From: an uncultured Endozoicomonas sp.
GTDB taxonomy: Bacteria > Pseudomonadota > Gammaproteobacteria > Pseudomonadales > Endozoicomonadaceae
Direction: 5' to 3'
Assembly (NCBI RefSeq): GCF_947495845.1
Contig: NZ_CANMAO010000002.1
Coordinates: 186,001 to 250,000, forward strand
Length of the DNA stretch: 64,000 bases
This document shows, piece by piece, positions 17,239 through 26,845 of this stretch. How positions within the stretch are numbered: the first letter of the stretch is position 1; each line of letters starts with the position of its first letter. Both the position numbers and the translations under genes were made by a program. The notes under the pieces were generated by a model. It was given only the letters and a program-made list of their open reading frames with translations. It searched no databases and was not told where the DNA came from.

Positions 17239-19833
17239 TTAAGCCGCCTCAGACGACTCCAGAAAGTCTTTGGCAAAACGCTGCAATACACCGCCCGCAT
17301 CGTACACAGACACTTCTTCTGCAGTATCCAGACGACAAGTCACTGGTACTTCTATGGTCTCATCGTTCTGATGATGGATCAGCAGAACCAGAGTCGCCCC
17401 CGGAGTTCGCTCGCCAATCACGTCATAGGTTTCAGTGCCATCCAGCTCCAGAGTTTTACGGGTTGTGCCCGCCTTAAACTCCAGTGGCAGAACACCCATG
17501 CCCACCAGATTGGTACGATGAATACGCTCAAACCCTTCCGCAACAATGGCTTCGACACCGGCCAGACGAACACCTTTGGCAGCCCAATCTCTTGAGGAAC
17601 CCTGACCATAATCTGCCCCCGCCACAATGATCAGCGGCTGTCGACGATCCATGTAGGTTTCAATGGCTTCCCACATGCGGGTTTCTTTGCCTTCTGGCTC
17701 CACTCTTGCCAAAGATCCCTGCTTGATTTCACCTTTGTCATCCAGACACATTTCGTTCAAGAGCTTCGGGTTGGCAAACGTCGCCCGTTGTGCAGTCAGG
17801 TGATCACCACGGTGGGTGGCGTAAGAGTTGAAATCTTCTTCCGGCAAGCCCATTTTTGCCAGATATTCACCGGCAGCAGAGCTGGCAAGAATGGCATTAG
17901 AAGGCGACAGGTGATCGGTAGTGATGTTGTCACCTAGCACAGCCAGAGGGCGCATGCCTTTCAGGGTTCGCTCACCGGCAAGGGCGCCTTCCCAATAAGG
18001 AGGGCGACGAATGTAGGTGGTATTGGGGCGCCAGTCGTAAAGTGGGCTTTTTGCTTCTACCACTTTATCCAGATCAAACATGGGGATGTAAATCTTGTTA
18101 AACTGCTCCGGCTTCACATGCTCACTGACAATAGCATCAATCTCTGCATCCGATGGCCAGATGTCTTTAAGCGTGATGGGATTGCCGTCTTTATCGGTGC
18201 CCAGCACATCTTTTTCGATATCGAAACGCACAGTACCGGCGATGGCGTAGGCGACGACCAAAGGCGGCGATGCCAGAAATGCCTGCTTGGCATAGGGGTG
18301 AATCCGTCCATCAAAGTTTCGGTTGCCAGACAGTACTGCGGTGGCATAAAGGTCACGATCAATCACTTCCTGCTGAATCGCTGGATCCAGCGCACCACTC
18401 ATACCGTTACAGGTGGTGCAGGCATAGGCGACAATGCCAAAGCCCAGTTTTTCCATTTCTGGCAATAAACCAGACGCTTCCAGATAGAGTTTTGCCACCT
18501 TTGAGCCGGGAGCAAAGGACGATTTCACCCAGGGCTTACGAACCAATCCAAGCTCATTGGCTCGTTTCGCCACCAGACCGGCAGCCACAACATTTCGAGG
18601 GTTACTGGTATTTGTACAGCTGGTAATAGCGGCGATAATGACAGCGCCATCGGGCATCAACCCTTCTTTTTCTTCCCATTCACCAGCAACACCACGATTC
18701 TGTAGTTCCGACGTTGGTAAACGACGGTGTGGATTGGATGGGCCTGCCATATTCCGACAAACGGTAGACAAATCAAACGTCAGTACCCGTTCATACTCAG
18801 CTTCTTTTAGATCATCAGCCCAAAGCCCGTTGGTTTTGGCGTAGTTTTCTACCAGAGCCACCTGTTCCGCATCGCGACCTGTTAGCTTGAGGTAATCAAT
18901 GGTTTGCTCATCGATATAGAACATACCGGCAGAGGCGCCGAACTCTGGGGTCATATTGGAAATGGTTGCACGATCACCGATGGTCAGCTTGGAAGCGCCC
19001 TCCCCAAAGAATTCCAAATAAGACGACACCACACGCTCTTTTCGCAGGAACTCGGTAATGGCCAACACAATATCTGTGGCAGTAATGCCCTCCTGCCGCT
19101 TACCAACCAATTTGACCCCAATAATATCCGGCAGGCGCATCATCGACGGACGACCAAGCATCACTGTTTCCGCTTCAAGACCACCGACACCAATAGCAAT
19201 AACACCTAAGGCATCCACGTGCGGCGTATGGCTGTCTGTGCCTACACAGGTATCAGGGTACGCAACGCCATCACGCGCCTGAATTACCGGAGACATTTTC
19301 TCCAGATTGATCTGGTGCATGATGCCGTTGCCCGCAGGAATGACATCGACGTTTTTAAACGCAGTTTTTGTCCATTCAATAAAATGGAAGCGGTCTTCGT
19401 TACGGCGATCTTCAATGGCTCGGTTTTTCTCGAACGCTTCTGGATCAAAACCACCGTGTTCAACGGCCAGGGAGTGATCGACAATCAGCTGTGTTGGTAC
19501 GACTGGGTTTACTTTGGAAGGATCACCGCCCTGCTCTGCAATGGCATCACGGAGGCCTGCCAGATCAACCAGCGCTGTTTGACCCAGAATATCGTGGCAT
19601 ACGACTCTGGCTGGGTACCAGGGGAAATCCAGATCTCGCTTTCGTTCAACAATCTGTTTAAGGGAGTCCGTTAATGCTGCTGGTTCACAACGGCGAACCA
19701 GCTGTTCAGCAAGAATTTTTGAGGTATAAGGCAGCTTTGCATAAGCACCCGGCTGGATCGCTTCCACAGCTTCGCGGGTGTCGTAATAGTCCAGCTCAGT
19801 GCCGGGTAATTTTTTTCGAAAGTCAGTGTTCAT
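17239..19833 (-). CDS. acnD: Fe/S-dependent 2-methylcitrate dehydratase AcnD
   Basis: Aconitase-family 4Fe-4S enzyme that dehydrates 2-methylcitrate in propionate breakdown. It is 864 residues, the usual size for AcnD. The cluster cysteines lie in ITSCTNTSNP and ACTTCNGMSG; the swivel domain carries YGQGSSRDWAAKG. I start it at the ATG at 19833 with GGTGGA upstream (MNTDFRKKLPGTELDYYDTR). An in-frame extension of 64 codons to 20025 runs through a hairpin repeat and is not coding. Its pairing with prpF separates it from ordinary AcnA. Confidence 0.95.
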   Translation of the reverse strand: MNTDFRKKLPGTELDYYDTREAVEAIQPGAYAKLPYTSKILAEQLVRRCEPAALTDSLKQIVERKRDLDFPWYPARVVCHDILGQTALVDLAGLRDAIAEQGGDPSKVNPVVPTQLIVDHSLAVEHGGFDPEAFEKNRAIEDRRNEDRFHFIEWTKTAFKNVDVIPAGNGIMHQINLEKMSPVIQARDGVAYPDTCVGTDSHTPHVDALGVIAIGVGGLEAETVMLGRPSMMRLPDIIGVKLVGKRQEGITATDIVLAITEFLRKERVVSSYLEFFGEGASKLTIGDRATISNMTPEFGASAGMFYIDEQTIDYLKLTGRDAEQVALVENYAKTNGLWADDLKEAEYERVLTFDLSTVCRNMAGPSNPHRRLPTSELQNRGVAGEWEEKEGLMPDGAVIIAAITSCTNTSNPRNVVAAGLVAKRANELGLVRKPWVKSSFAPGSKVAKLYLEASGLLPEMEKLGFGIVAYACTTCNGMSGALDPAIQQEVIDRDLYATAVLSGNRNFDGRIHPYAKQAFLASPPLVVAYAIAGTVRFDIEKDVLGTDKDGNPITLKDIWPSDAEIDAIVSEHVKPEQFNKIYIPMFDLDKVVEAKSPLYDWRPNTTYIRRPPYWEGALAGERTLKGMRPLAVLGDNITTDHLSPSNAILASSAAGEYLAKMGLPEEDFNSYATHRGDHLTAQRATFANPKLLNEMCLDDKGEIKQGSLARVEPEGKETRMWEAIETYMDRRQPLIIVAGADYGQGSSRDWAAKGVRLAGVEAIVAEGFERIHRTNLVGMGVLPLEFKAGTTRKTLELDGTETYDVIGERTPGATLVLLIHHQNDETIEVPVTCRLDTAEEVSVYDAGGVLQRFAKDFLESSEAA

Positions 19834-19908
19834 ACGTCGAACGTCCACCGGGCAGGTATTTTTTGTTTTGTATGCATTCCCACAAAGAGCGAGGATGTCG
19901 CAAATCCA

Positions 19909-19994
19909 GTAGGTCGGTAATTCTGTAAGAATTGCCGACATCTCGCAGGCCTGTAGGTGCTGATTGTCGGCAACCCCTTGGGTTACCGACCTAC
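19909..19994. repeat. REP-like paired-hairpin repeat between prpC and acnD
   Basis: GTAGGTCGGTAA at 19909-19920 pairs exactly with TTACCGACCTAC at 19983-19994, and inside it TTGCCGACA (19932-19940) pairs with TGTCGGCAA (19965-19973). It resembles the GTAGGTCGGGTTA repeats common in gammaproteobacteria, which are thought to be moved by RAYT-type transposases. It differs in sequence from the element between acnD and prpF. Confidence 0.75.
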
Positions 19995-20054
19995 AACACC
20001 CGCTTTTAATGACCTTTTGCGACACCTTCGGGCATGGGAATAAGGATTATTCAC

Positions 20055-21182
20055 TTACACACGATCCTGAATATCAACCCATTCAGCAGTTTCAGGGCCG
20101 GTGTAATCCGCAGATGGACGGATAATTCGGTTGTTAGCCCGCTGTTCCATCACATGAGCGGTCCAGCCAGAAACGCGGGAACACACAAAGATCGGGGTAA
20201 ACAGTTTGGTAGGAATGCCCATAAAGTTATAAGCAGACGCATGGAAGAAATCAGCATTACAGAACAATTTCTTTTCGCGCCACATGACAGCTTCCACCCG
20301 CTCGGACACAGCATACAGACATTCGTCGCCTACCTGCTCAGACAGTTTCTTAGACCACTCTTTAATAATGGCGTTACGAGGGTCAGACTCACGATAAATC
20401 GCATGACCGAAGCCCATGATCTTATCTTTACGAGCCAGCATGCCCATGATTTTGTCTTCCGCTTCATCCGCTGAGCGCCAGTTCTCGATCATTTCCATGG
20501 CCGCTTCGTTAGCGCCACCATGCAATGGACCCCGCAAGGAGCCAATAGCACCAGTCACACAGCTATGAATATCCGACAATGTGGAGGCACATACACGACC
20601 AGTAAAGGTGGACGCATTGAACTCGTGTTCAGCATAGAGAACCAGTGACGCATGCATCACTTTAACATGAAGCGGATCTGGCTTTTTATCGTGCAGGGTC
20701 CACAGGAATTGTTCGGCAATGGAATCCGCGTCAGTATCGACATTAACTCGCACGCCATTATGGCTGAAGTTATACCAGTAGTTGATCATGCCCGGGAAGA
20801 TCGCCAGCATACGATCAATATGATCCAGCTGCTCGGAGAAGTCTTTTTCGGTTTCCAGATTACCCAGCATGGAGCAACCGGTGCGCATCACATCCATTGG
20901 GTGCGCATCGGCAGGAATGTTTTCCAGGACGGTTTTCAGCGCATCCGGCAGTGAACGCATACCTTTGAGACGAGCTTTATAAGCGTCCAGTTCCGTCTGG
21001 TTGGGTAAGTTGCCGTAAAGTAGCAGATAAGCCACTTCTTCAAACTGGGCTTTGTCGGCCAACTCTTTAATATCATAGCCACGGTAAGTCAGACCTGAGC
21101 CGGTTTTGCCAACTGTGCACAGCGCGGTTTCACCCGCTGACTGGCCTCGCAAACCCGCACCGCTTAATTTCTTATCTGCCAT
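20055..21182 (-). CDS. prpC: 2-methylcitrate synthase
   Basis: Condenses propionyl-CoA with oxaloacetate to 2-methylcitrate. The 375 residues are the short type II-like citrate synthase length of PrpC. It opens MADKKLSGAGLRGQSAGETA, and the citrate synthase signature GFGHAIYRESDPRNAI holds the catalytic histidine and the downstream arginine; LHGGANEAAMEM carries the other active-site histidine. GGAG lies seven bases before the ATG. The operon context, not the motif alone, decides methylcitrate over citrate synthase. Confidence 0.95.
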   Translation of the reverse strand: MADKKLSGAGLRGQSAGETALCTVGKTGSGLTYRGYDIKELADKAQFEEVAYLLLYGNLPNQTELDAYKARLKGMRSLPDALKTVLENIPADAHPMDVMRTGCSMLGNLETEKDFSEQLDHIDRMLAIFPGMINYWYNFSHNGVRVNVDTDADSIAEQFLWTLHDKKPDPLHVKVMHASLVLYAEHEFNASTFTGRVCASTLSDIHSCVTGAIGSLRGPLHGGANEAAMEMIENWRSADEAEDKIMGMLARKDKIMGFGHAIYRESDPRNAIIKEWSKKLSEQVGDECLYAVSERVEAVMWREKKLFCNADFFHASAYNFMGIPTKLFTPIFVCSRVSGWTAHVMEQRANNRIIRPSADYTGPETAEWVDIQDRV

Positions 21183-21296
21183 GGAACTTCTCCGTTTTTA
21201 TAGTATGTTCGCTTGCTGAGCGCAGGCGACAATCTACCAAAAGATTCACCTGCAAATTGTTGTATTTCTGAAAAAGAATCACGTACCCCAAATAGA

Positions 21297-22136
21297 TTAT
21301 GGGTTGAGAAATTCTTGGGTTTTCACCAACTGCTCCCGCTCCTGGAATGTCATCATACCGTCGGCAATGGCGCCGCTGTTGCCATCCCGTTTGATCACAT
21401 TCAACACTTCGCGCATGGCTGTGACTGCTGCCCGCTGAAGGTCTGAAGGAATAATGATGAGCTGGTAGCCCATGGCTTTCAGGTCTTCCGTTGGCACCAA
21501 TGGTGTTTTGCCGCTGTAAAACATATTGATCAATTTAGGGCCAGGCGCCTGTCGTGCAATCTCTTCAATCTGTTCGATGGTTTGTGGTGCTTCCACAAAC
21601 AACATATCTGCACCAGAATCCACATACGCACGAGCACGCTCAATGGCATCATCAAAACCGGTCACTGCAATAGCGTCGGTACGAGCAATGACCATGACAT
21701 CACCGGCGTATTTTTTCGCTACGGATACTTTTTTGCACATCTCTTCGGTAGATACCAAAGACTTACCGTCCAGATGACCACAACGCTTTGGAAACTCCTG
21801 ATCTTCAAGATGGAAAGCACTGACGCCAGCATTAGCAAACAATTCAACGGTGCGTTTAACATTAACTTCGTTACCGAAGCCGGTATCCGCATCGGCAATC
21901 ACTGGTAACGATGTGGCTTCCACAATCTGACGAACACGGTCAACTACTTCGGTTAACGTCAACAGCCCGATATCCGGTACACCAGTGCTGCGGGCAATGG
22001 CACCACCGCTGGCATACAGTGCCGAGAAACCCGCCTCCCCACCCAAGCGTGCAGAAATACCGTCGTAAACACCCGGTGCGGTAACAATGCCTTCTTTTTG
22101 GATGAGTTGAACCAGTGCATTTGTCTGCTTATTCAA
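21297..22136 (-). CDS. prpB: Methylisocitrate lyase-like protein (ICL/PEP mutase family)
   Basis: Expected to split 2-methylisocitrate into pyruvate and succinate. The metal site DADTGFGN and the lyase loop KRCGHLDGKSLVS with its catalytic cysteine near residue 118 are present, which favours lyase over PEP mutase activity. At 279 residues it is shorter than the typical 295-residue PrpB, and its N-terminus (MNKQTNALVQLIQKEGIVTA) resembles the oxaloacetate decarboxylase/dimethylmalate lyase branch. Its position as the first enzyme gene before prpC makes methylisocitrate the likely substrate. The start is a TTG with GAGG seven bases upstream, and it begins 30 bases after the regulator gene. Confidence 0.85.
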   Translation of the reverse strand: MNKQTNALVQLIQKEGIVTAPGVYDGISARLGGEAGFSALYASGGAIARSTGVPDIGLLTLTEVVDRVRQIVEATSLPVIADADTGFGNEVNVKRTVELFANAGVSAFHLEDQEFPKRCGHLDGKSLVSTEEMCKKVSVAKKYAGDVMVIARTDAIAVTGFDDAIERARAYVDSGADMLFVEAPQTIEQIEEIARQAPGPKLINMFYSGKTPLVPTEDLKAMGYQLIIIPSDLQRAAVTAMREVLNVIKRDGNSGAIADGMMTFQEREQLVKTQEFLNP

Positions 22137-22166
22137 GATGTTACCTCTCGTTCTTGTTGTTGTTTG

Positions 22167-22841
22167 TTATTGCTCAATCGCGTTTTCAATTTCTCGCCGT
22201 GCACGACCTATGTGCTTGCGCATCAGCAGTTCTGCTAATTCACCGTCCCGGTCTTGCAATGCCTGGAAAATCATTTTGTGCTCGATCAACGCGCGCTCCG
22301 GGCGAGCTTCACCCTTGGAGGTTTTTCGATAAATCCGGATCAGGTGGTAGAGCTCATTACAAAGAAGGTTGATCAGTCGTTGATTGCCGGACGCTTTGAT
22401 GATTCGATAGTGAAAATCGTAATCCCCTTCCTGATCCATGTAAGCTTCGCCATTATTTTCTTCAACATAGCGTCCATGGCGATCAATGAGTTGACCGAGA
22501 TCAATCAACTCAGCATCCGTGATATTTTTCGCGGCTTCACGGGCGGCAACTCCTTCAAGGGCTTCGCGCATGGTGAAAATTTCCGCCAACTCCTGGCGCG
22601 ATAACCTGACGACTCTGGCGCCCACATGGGGTTCACGCACCACAAGCCCCATGCCTTCCAAACGAAGAATGGCCTCTCTGAGCGGGCCCCGGCCAATGCC
22701 ATAGCGGCGAGACAGCTCAAGTTCGGAGATCCGACTGCCTTCTTCCAACTGCCCGGATACAATGTCCTGCATCAGCAGATCAGTCACTTCTCTGGCCTGG
22801 GTCAGCGGTTTGACCGATGTTTTTTCAGCAGCATCGCCCAT
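22167..22841 (-). CDS. GntR-family (FCD) regulator of the methylcitrate operon
   Basis: A 224-residue GntR regulator. The winged helix-turn-helix is at about residues 15-80 (LEEGSRISELELSRRYGIGR, then GPLREAILRLEGMGLV). The all-helical FCD effector domain follows, with D-x3-H and later histidines (DFHYRIIKASGNQRLINLL) that normally bind a metal and carboxylate ligand. It heads the prp operon, so it most likely represses it and itself until methylcitrate or a related acid accumulates; Pseudomonas uses the same scheme instead of the enterobacterial PrpR. The ATG lacks a Shine-Dalgarno and is preceded within four bases by a palindrome, suggesting a leaderless or very short-leader transcript. Confidence 0.9.
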   Translation of the reverse strand: MGDAAEKTSVKPLTQAREVTDLLMQDIVSGQLEEGSRISELELSRRYGIGRGPLREAILRLEGMGLVVREPHVGARVVRLSRQELAEIFTMREALEGVAAREAAKNITDAELIDLGQLIDRHGRYVEENNGEAYMDQEGDYDFHYRIIKASGNQRLINLLCNELYHLIRIYRKTSKGEARPERALIEHKMIFQALQDRDGELAELLMRKHIGRARREIENAIEQ

Positions 22842-22844
22842 GAG

Positions 22845-22856
22845 ATTGTCTACAAT
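22845..22856. promoter_or_regulatory. Candidate GntR operator 1 (ATTGTCTACAAT)
   Basis: A 12-base near-palindrome ends four bases before the GntR start codon. It shares the ATTGT-N2-ACAAT frame with the site at 22907, which suggests binding by the adjacent FCD-type regulator and autoregulation. Confidence 0.5.
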
Positions 22857-22906
22857 TATTAATTTTCATGACTTTATATATAAAAATAGATCAAAAATCC
22901 ACAAGG

Positions 22907-22918
22907 ATTGTAAACAAT
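22907..22918. promoter_or_regulatory. Candidate GntR operator 2 (ATTGTAAACAAT)
   Basis: The same ATTGT-N2-ACAAT arrangement, flanked by GG and CC so the palindrome extends to GGATTGTAAACAATCC (22905-22920). It lies 62 bases, about six helical turns, from operator 1. Confidence 0.55.
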
Positions 22919-23041
22919 CCCGAGTTTTTGGCATTTAGACATACGCACAACTCAGAGAAAAAGGAATGTAAGCAGTCGAGTTAAATGACAGAAAGCGCCT
23001 TCAGACGTTACACTTAGCCGCAGTTCTGTCCGGATAAATAT

Positions 23042-24463
23042 ATGAAGAGTCTGACAATTCTTGAACTGGAGTATAAAGATGACACCAGTCTCTATTTCGA
23101 GCATTTTATCGAGTTGCCCTACCCCTGTTTTCTGGATAGCTCCGCCTTTAATGGCACCCATGCCATTTATAAGGATACTTTCAGTCGCTACGACATCATC
23201 ACTGCAGCACCCGCCAAACACTTCACCGCTTTTCCCGGTGGAAAGCTGATTATTGATGATTTTGTCGATCAAACTAAAAGACAGGTCACCACTAACACAC
23301 CGCTAAGTTATCTATCAGAATCGCTTGAGCGCATGAGCCTGATTGAGCAAAGCGCTGAGAACAGCGACTTACCTTTTCAGGGTGGGCTGGTGGGCTTTTG
23401 GAGTTATGAGCTTTGCGAACAGTTAGAGCCTGAACGGATTCTACCGAGAGATAACGATACACCGCATATATCTGTCGGACTCTACCACTGGGCTTTAGTG
23501 ACTGATCATAAAAAGCGATCAACATCTCTGGTGTTTCATCCGGATATTCCTGAGAAGATTAAAGCGCAGGTGCTTCAGTCTCTCGATACCGAAAGAAAAG
23601 CAGTAAATTCTTCATCATTTAAACTGCTGAAAGCCTTTGAACCGACACAGTCCAGAGCAGAATATCAGACTGCGTTTCAGGCGATACAAGATTATATTGC
23701 CGCTGGAGACTGTTACGAAGTCAACCTGACTCAACGTTTTACCACGCACCACACCGGCGATACCTGGGAAGCCTATAAAAAGCTGCGTACCACCACTTTG
23801 GCGCCCTACTCTGGTTATATAAGGCGACCGGATATGGCTATTCTCAGCCATTCACCAGAGCAATTTATTCGGCTTAAAGAAGGCAAGGTGTCTACCAACC
23901 CAATCAAGGGAACGCGCCCAAGAGGCCTCACGCCAGAAAGCGATCTCGCCATTGCCAACGAGCTAAAGAGCAGTGAAAAGGATCAGTCTGAAAACTTGAT
24001 GATCGTGGATCTTTTGCGAAACGACCTTGGCAAGGTGTGCAAAACCGGAAGCGTTTCGGTGCCCAGATTATTTGCCCTGGAAAGTTACGCCAATGTTCAC
24101 CATCTTGTCAGCACCGTGAATGGTGAACTGGATGATCACCACAGCCCTGTGGATTTACTGGAAAGCACATTTCCCGGCGGCTCCATCACCGGTGCGCCAA
24201 AAATTCGCTCCATGGAAATTATCCGTGAGCTGGAACCCGTTGCCCGCACCATCTATTGCGGTTCCATTGGTTACATCAGTTGTGATGGCACTATGGATAC
24301 TAGTATTGCCATCAGAACGATCCTCTCAAAAGATGGGGAGCTTCACTGTTGGGGAGGCGGTGCGATAATTGCGGATTCCGATTGTGACTCAGAGTATGAA
24401 GAGTCCATCACGAAAGTGCGTAACCTGATGAATGGACTAGAAGACCACTTTTTAGCCCGCTGA
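23042..24463 (+). CDS. pabB: Aminodeoxychorismate synthase component I
   Basis: Makes 4-amino-4-deoxychorismate from chorismate and ammonia for folate. The 473-residue protein has the chorismate-binding core at about 200-465, with the motifs NPIKGTRPRG and FPGGSITGAPKIRSMEII. The PIKGT lysine is the one PabB uses to capture chorismate. The N-terminal half is the variable, tryptophan-binding-like region. No glutamine amidotransferase (PabA) or lyase (PabC) gene is adjacent. Only a weak ribosome binding site (CCGGAT) precedes the ATG. Confidence 0.93.
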   Translation: MKSLTILELEYKDDTSLYFEHFIELPYPCFLDSSAFNGTHAIYKDTFSRYDIITAAPAKHFTAFPGGKLIIDDFVDQTKRQVTTNTPLSYLSESLERMSLIEQSAENSDLPFQGGLVGFWSYELCEQLEPERILPRDNDTPHISVGLYHWALVTDHKKRSTSLVFHPDIPEKIKAQVLQSLDTERKAVNSSSFKLLKAFEPTQSRAEYQTAFQAIQDYIAAGDCYEVNLTQRFTTHHTGDTWEAYKKLRTTTLAPYSGYIRRPDMAILSHSPEQFIRLKEGKVSTNPIKGTRPRGLTPESDLAIANELKSSEKDQSENLMIVDLLRNDLGKVCKTGSVSVPRLFALESYANVHHLVSTVNGELDDHHSPVDLLESTFPGGSITGAPKIRSMEIIRELEPVARTIYCGSIGYISCDGTMDTSIAIRTILSKDGELHCWGGGAIIADSDCDSEYEESITKVRNLMNGLEDHFLAR

Positions 24464-24500
24464 TTGATACAGATGAATCAGAACTATTAGTCAGGAAAGT

Positions 24501-24528
24501 GAAAGGCGCTTTTAGAGCGCCCTTTTTA
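24501..24528 (+). terminator. Terminator after pabB
   Basis: GGCGCT-TTTAG-AGCGCC hairpin followed by CTTTTT, between the convergent pabB and thrH genes. Confidence 0.8.
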
Positions 24529-25134
24529 TTAAACTTTACTGGCATCCAGCAATGCTTTCCTAAGCCCATCATAATGAGTGATCGCAGGGTATTGAGGAAA
24601 CTCTGCAATCACATTATCCGGTGCCATAATCAGAAAACCCGCATCCGCTTCGGACAACATGGTGGTATCATTATATGAATCCCCCGCAGCAAAAACTCGA
24701 TAATTCAGATTCTTTAGCGCTTTAACAGAAGCCCTTTTTGGATCCTTCTGGCGCAATTTGTAGCCAGTAACTTTACCAGCACCGTCCACTTCAAGGCGAT
24801 GGCAAAACAACGTAGGTCGACCCAACTGAATCATGAATGGATCAGCAAATTCATAGAATGTGTCGGACAGAATAATCAGCTGAAATTCGCTGCGCAGCCA
24901 GTTCACAAAATCCACAGCGCCTTCCAGAGGCTTCATACCTGAAATCACTTCCTGTATTTCATTCAAACCAAGACCGTGCTTTTCCAGAATCCCCAGACGC
25001 ATGGTCATCAGTTCATCGTAATCAGGAATATCGCGGGTGGTTGCCCGCAGTTCATCAATACCGGTTTGGGTGGCAAACTCAATCCAGATTTCAGGAATCA
25101 GTACACCTTCCAAGTCAAGACAGACGACATCCAT
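24529..25134 (-). CDS. thrH: Phosphoserine phosphatase / phosphoserine:homoserine phosphotransferase
   Basis: A HAD-superfamily enzyme that hydrolyses phosphoserine or moves its phosphate to homoserine, linking serine and threonine synthesis. At 201 residues it matches Pseudomonas ThrH closely from MDVVCLDLEGVLIPEIWIEF on. Motif I is DLEG (nucleophile D7), motif II is the serine of LSDTFYEF, motif III the lysine of RQKDPKRAS, and motif IV GDSYNDTTML. The DLEG in place of the usual DxDGT is a ThrH trait. It is a single gene. Confidence 0.95.
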   Translation of the reverse strand: MDVVCLDLEGVLIPEIWIEFATQTGIDELRATTRDIPDYDELMTMRLGILEKHGLGLNEIQEVISGMKPLEGAVDFVNWLRSEFQLIILSDTFYEFADPFMIQLGRPTLFCHRLEVDGAGKVTGYKLRQKDPKRASVKALKNLNYRVFAAGDSYNDTTMLSEADAGFLIMAPDNVIAEFPQYPAITHYDGLRKALLDASKV

Positions 25135-25338
25135 TAGCTATTTCTCACTGGCTGCTTTTTATGATTGTTGTGATATAAGAGTGTTATAAACATAGAGGAC
25201 TCACCTGATCTTGCATCAGATCAGACACCCCAAGCCTCAGAAATATATCATATTAACCTAGCCATATAGGCATTAATTCTAATAAGGTACAGATCTTCGC
25301 AGGTACAATAAATGTAAAGATACCTAGGAGCATCCCCT

Positions 25339-25605
25339 ATGAAAATCACCATGGTCAAAAAAGTGATGTTGGACGGAAATCTTTGCACCAAGTGCGAAGA
25401 AGTTCAGAAACGACTTGAAGATTCTGGCCATATCCACCGAATAGACCAATTTGTAAATGCCGTAGAAGGTGAGCCCGGAAGCACTGGTGCGTTGCTGGCG
25501 GATCTTTATCAGGTGGATAAAGCACCGTTTTTTATTGTGGAAGAAGAAGGAAAAGAGCCGGAAATTTACACAATCTATTTTAAGCTGGTCAAGGATGTTT
25601 TGTAG
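25339..25605 (+). CDS. Small thioredoxin-fold-like CxxC protein
   Basis: An 88-residue protein with the redox motif CTKC at residues 16-19, followed by EEVQKRLEDSGH and, later, the conserved proline position KAPFFIVEE. This is the outline of a glutaredoxin or thioredoxin fold: CxxC at the first helix and a cis-proline before the third strand. TAGGAG lies upstream of the ATG. It sits head to tail with the convergent cysB, suggesting but not proving a role in sulfur or redox metabolism. The exact family name is not known to me. Confidence 0.8.
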   Translation: MKITMVKKVMLDGNLCTKCEEVQKRLEDSGHIHRIDQFVNAVEGEPGSTGALLADLYQVDKAPFFIVEEEGKEPEIYTIYFKLVKDVL

Positions 25606-25606
25606 A

Positions 25607-25632
25607 AAGCGGCTTAGAACAGCCGCTTTTTT
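25607..25632 (+). terminator. Terminator between the CxxC gene and cysB
   Basis: AAAGCGGCT and AGCCGCTTT pair over a 6-base loop, followed by a T tract, immediately after the stop codon at 25605. The A-rich left side may let it work for cysB too. Confidence 0.85.
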
Positions 25633-25655
25633 CAATACTAATAAGTTTTTACAAC

Positions 25656-26845
<1,190 letters not shown>

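Noticed and set aside
19834-20025. 64-codon N-terminal extension of AcnD
   Set aside because: It passes through the REP-like hairpin and is absent from the family start; a good ribosome binding site precedes the ATG at 19833.
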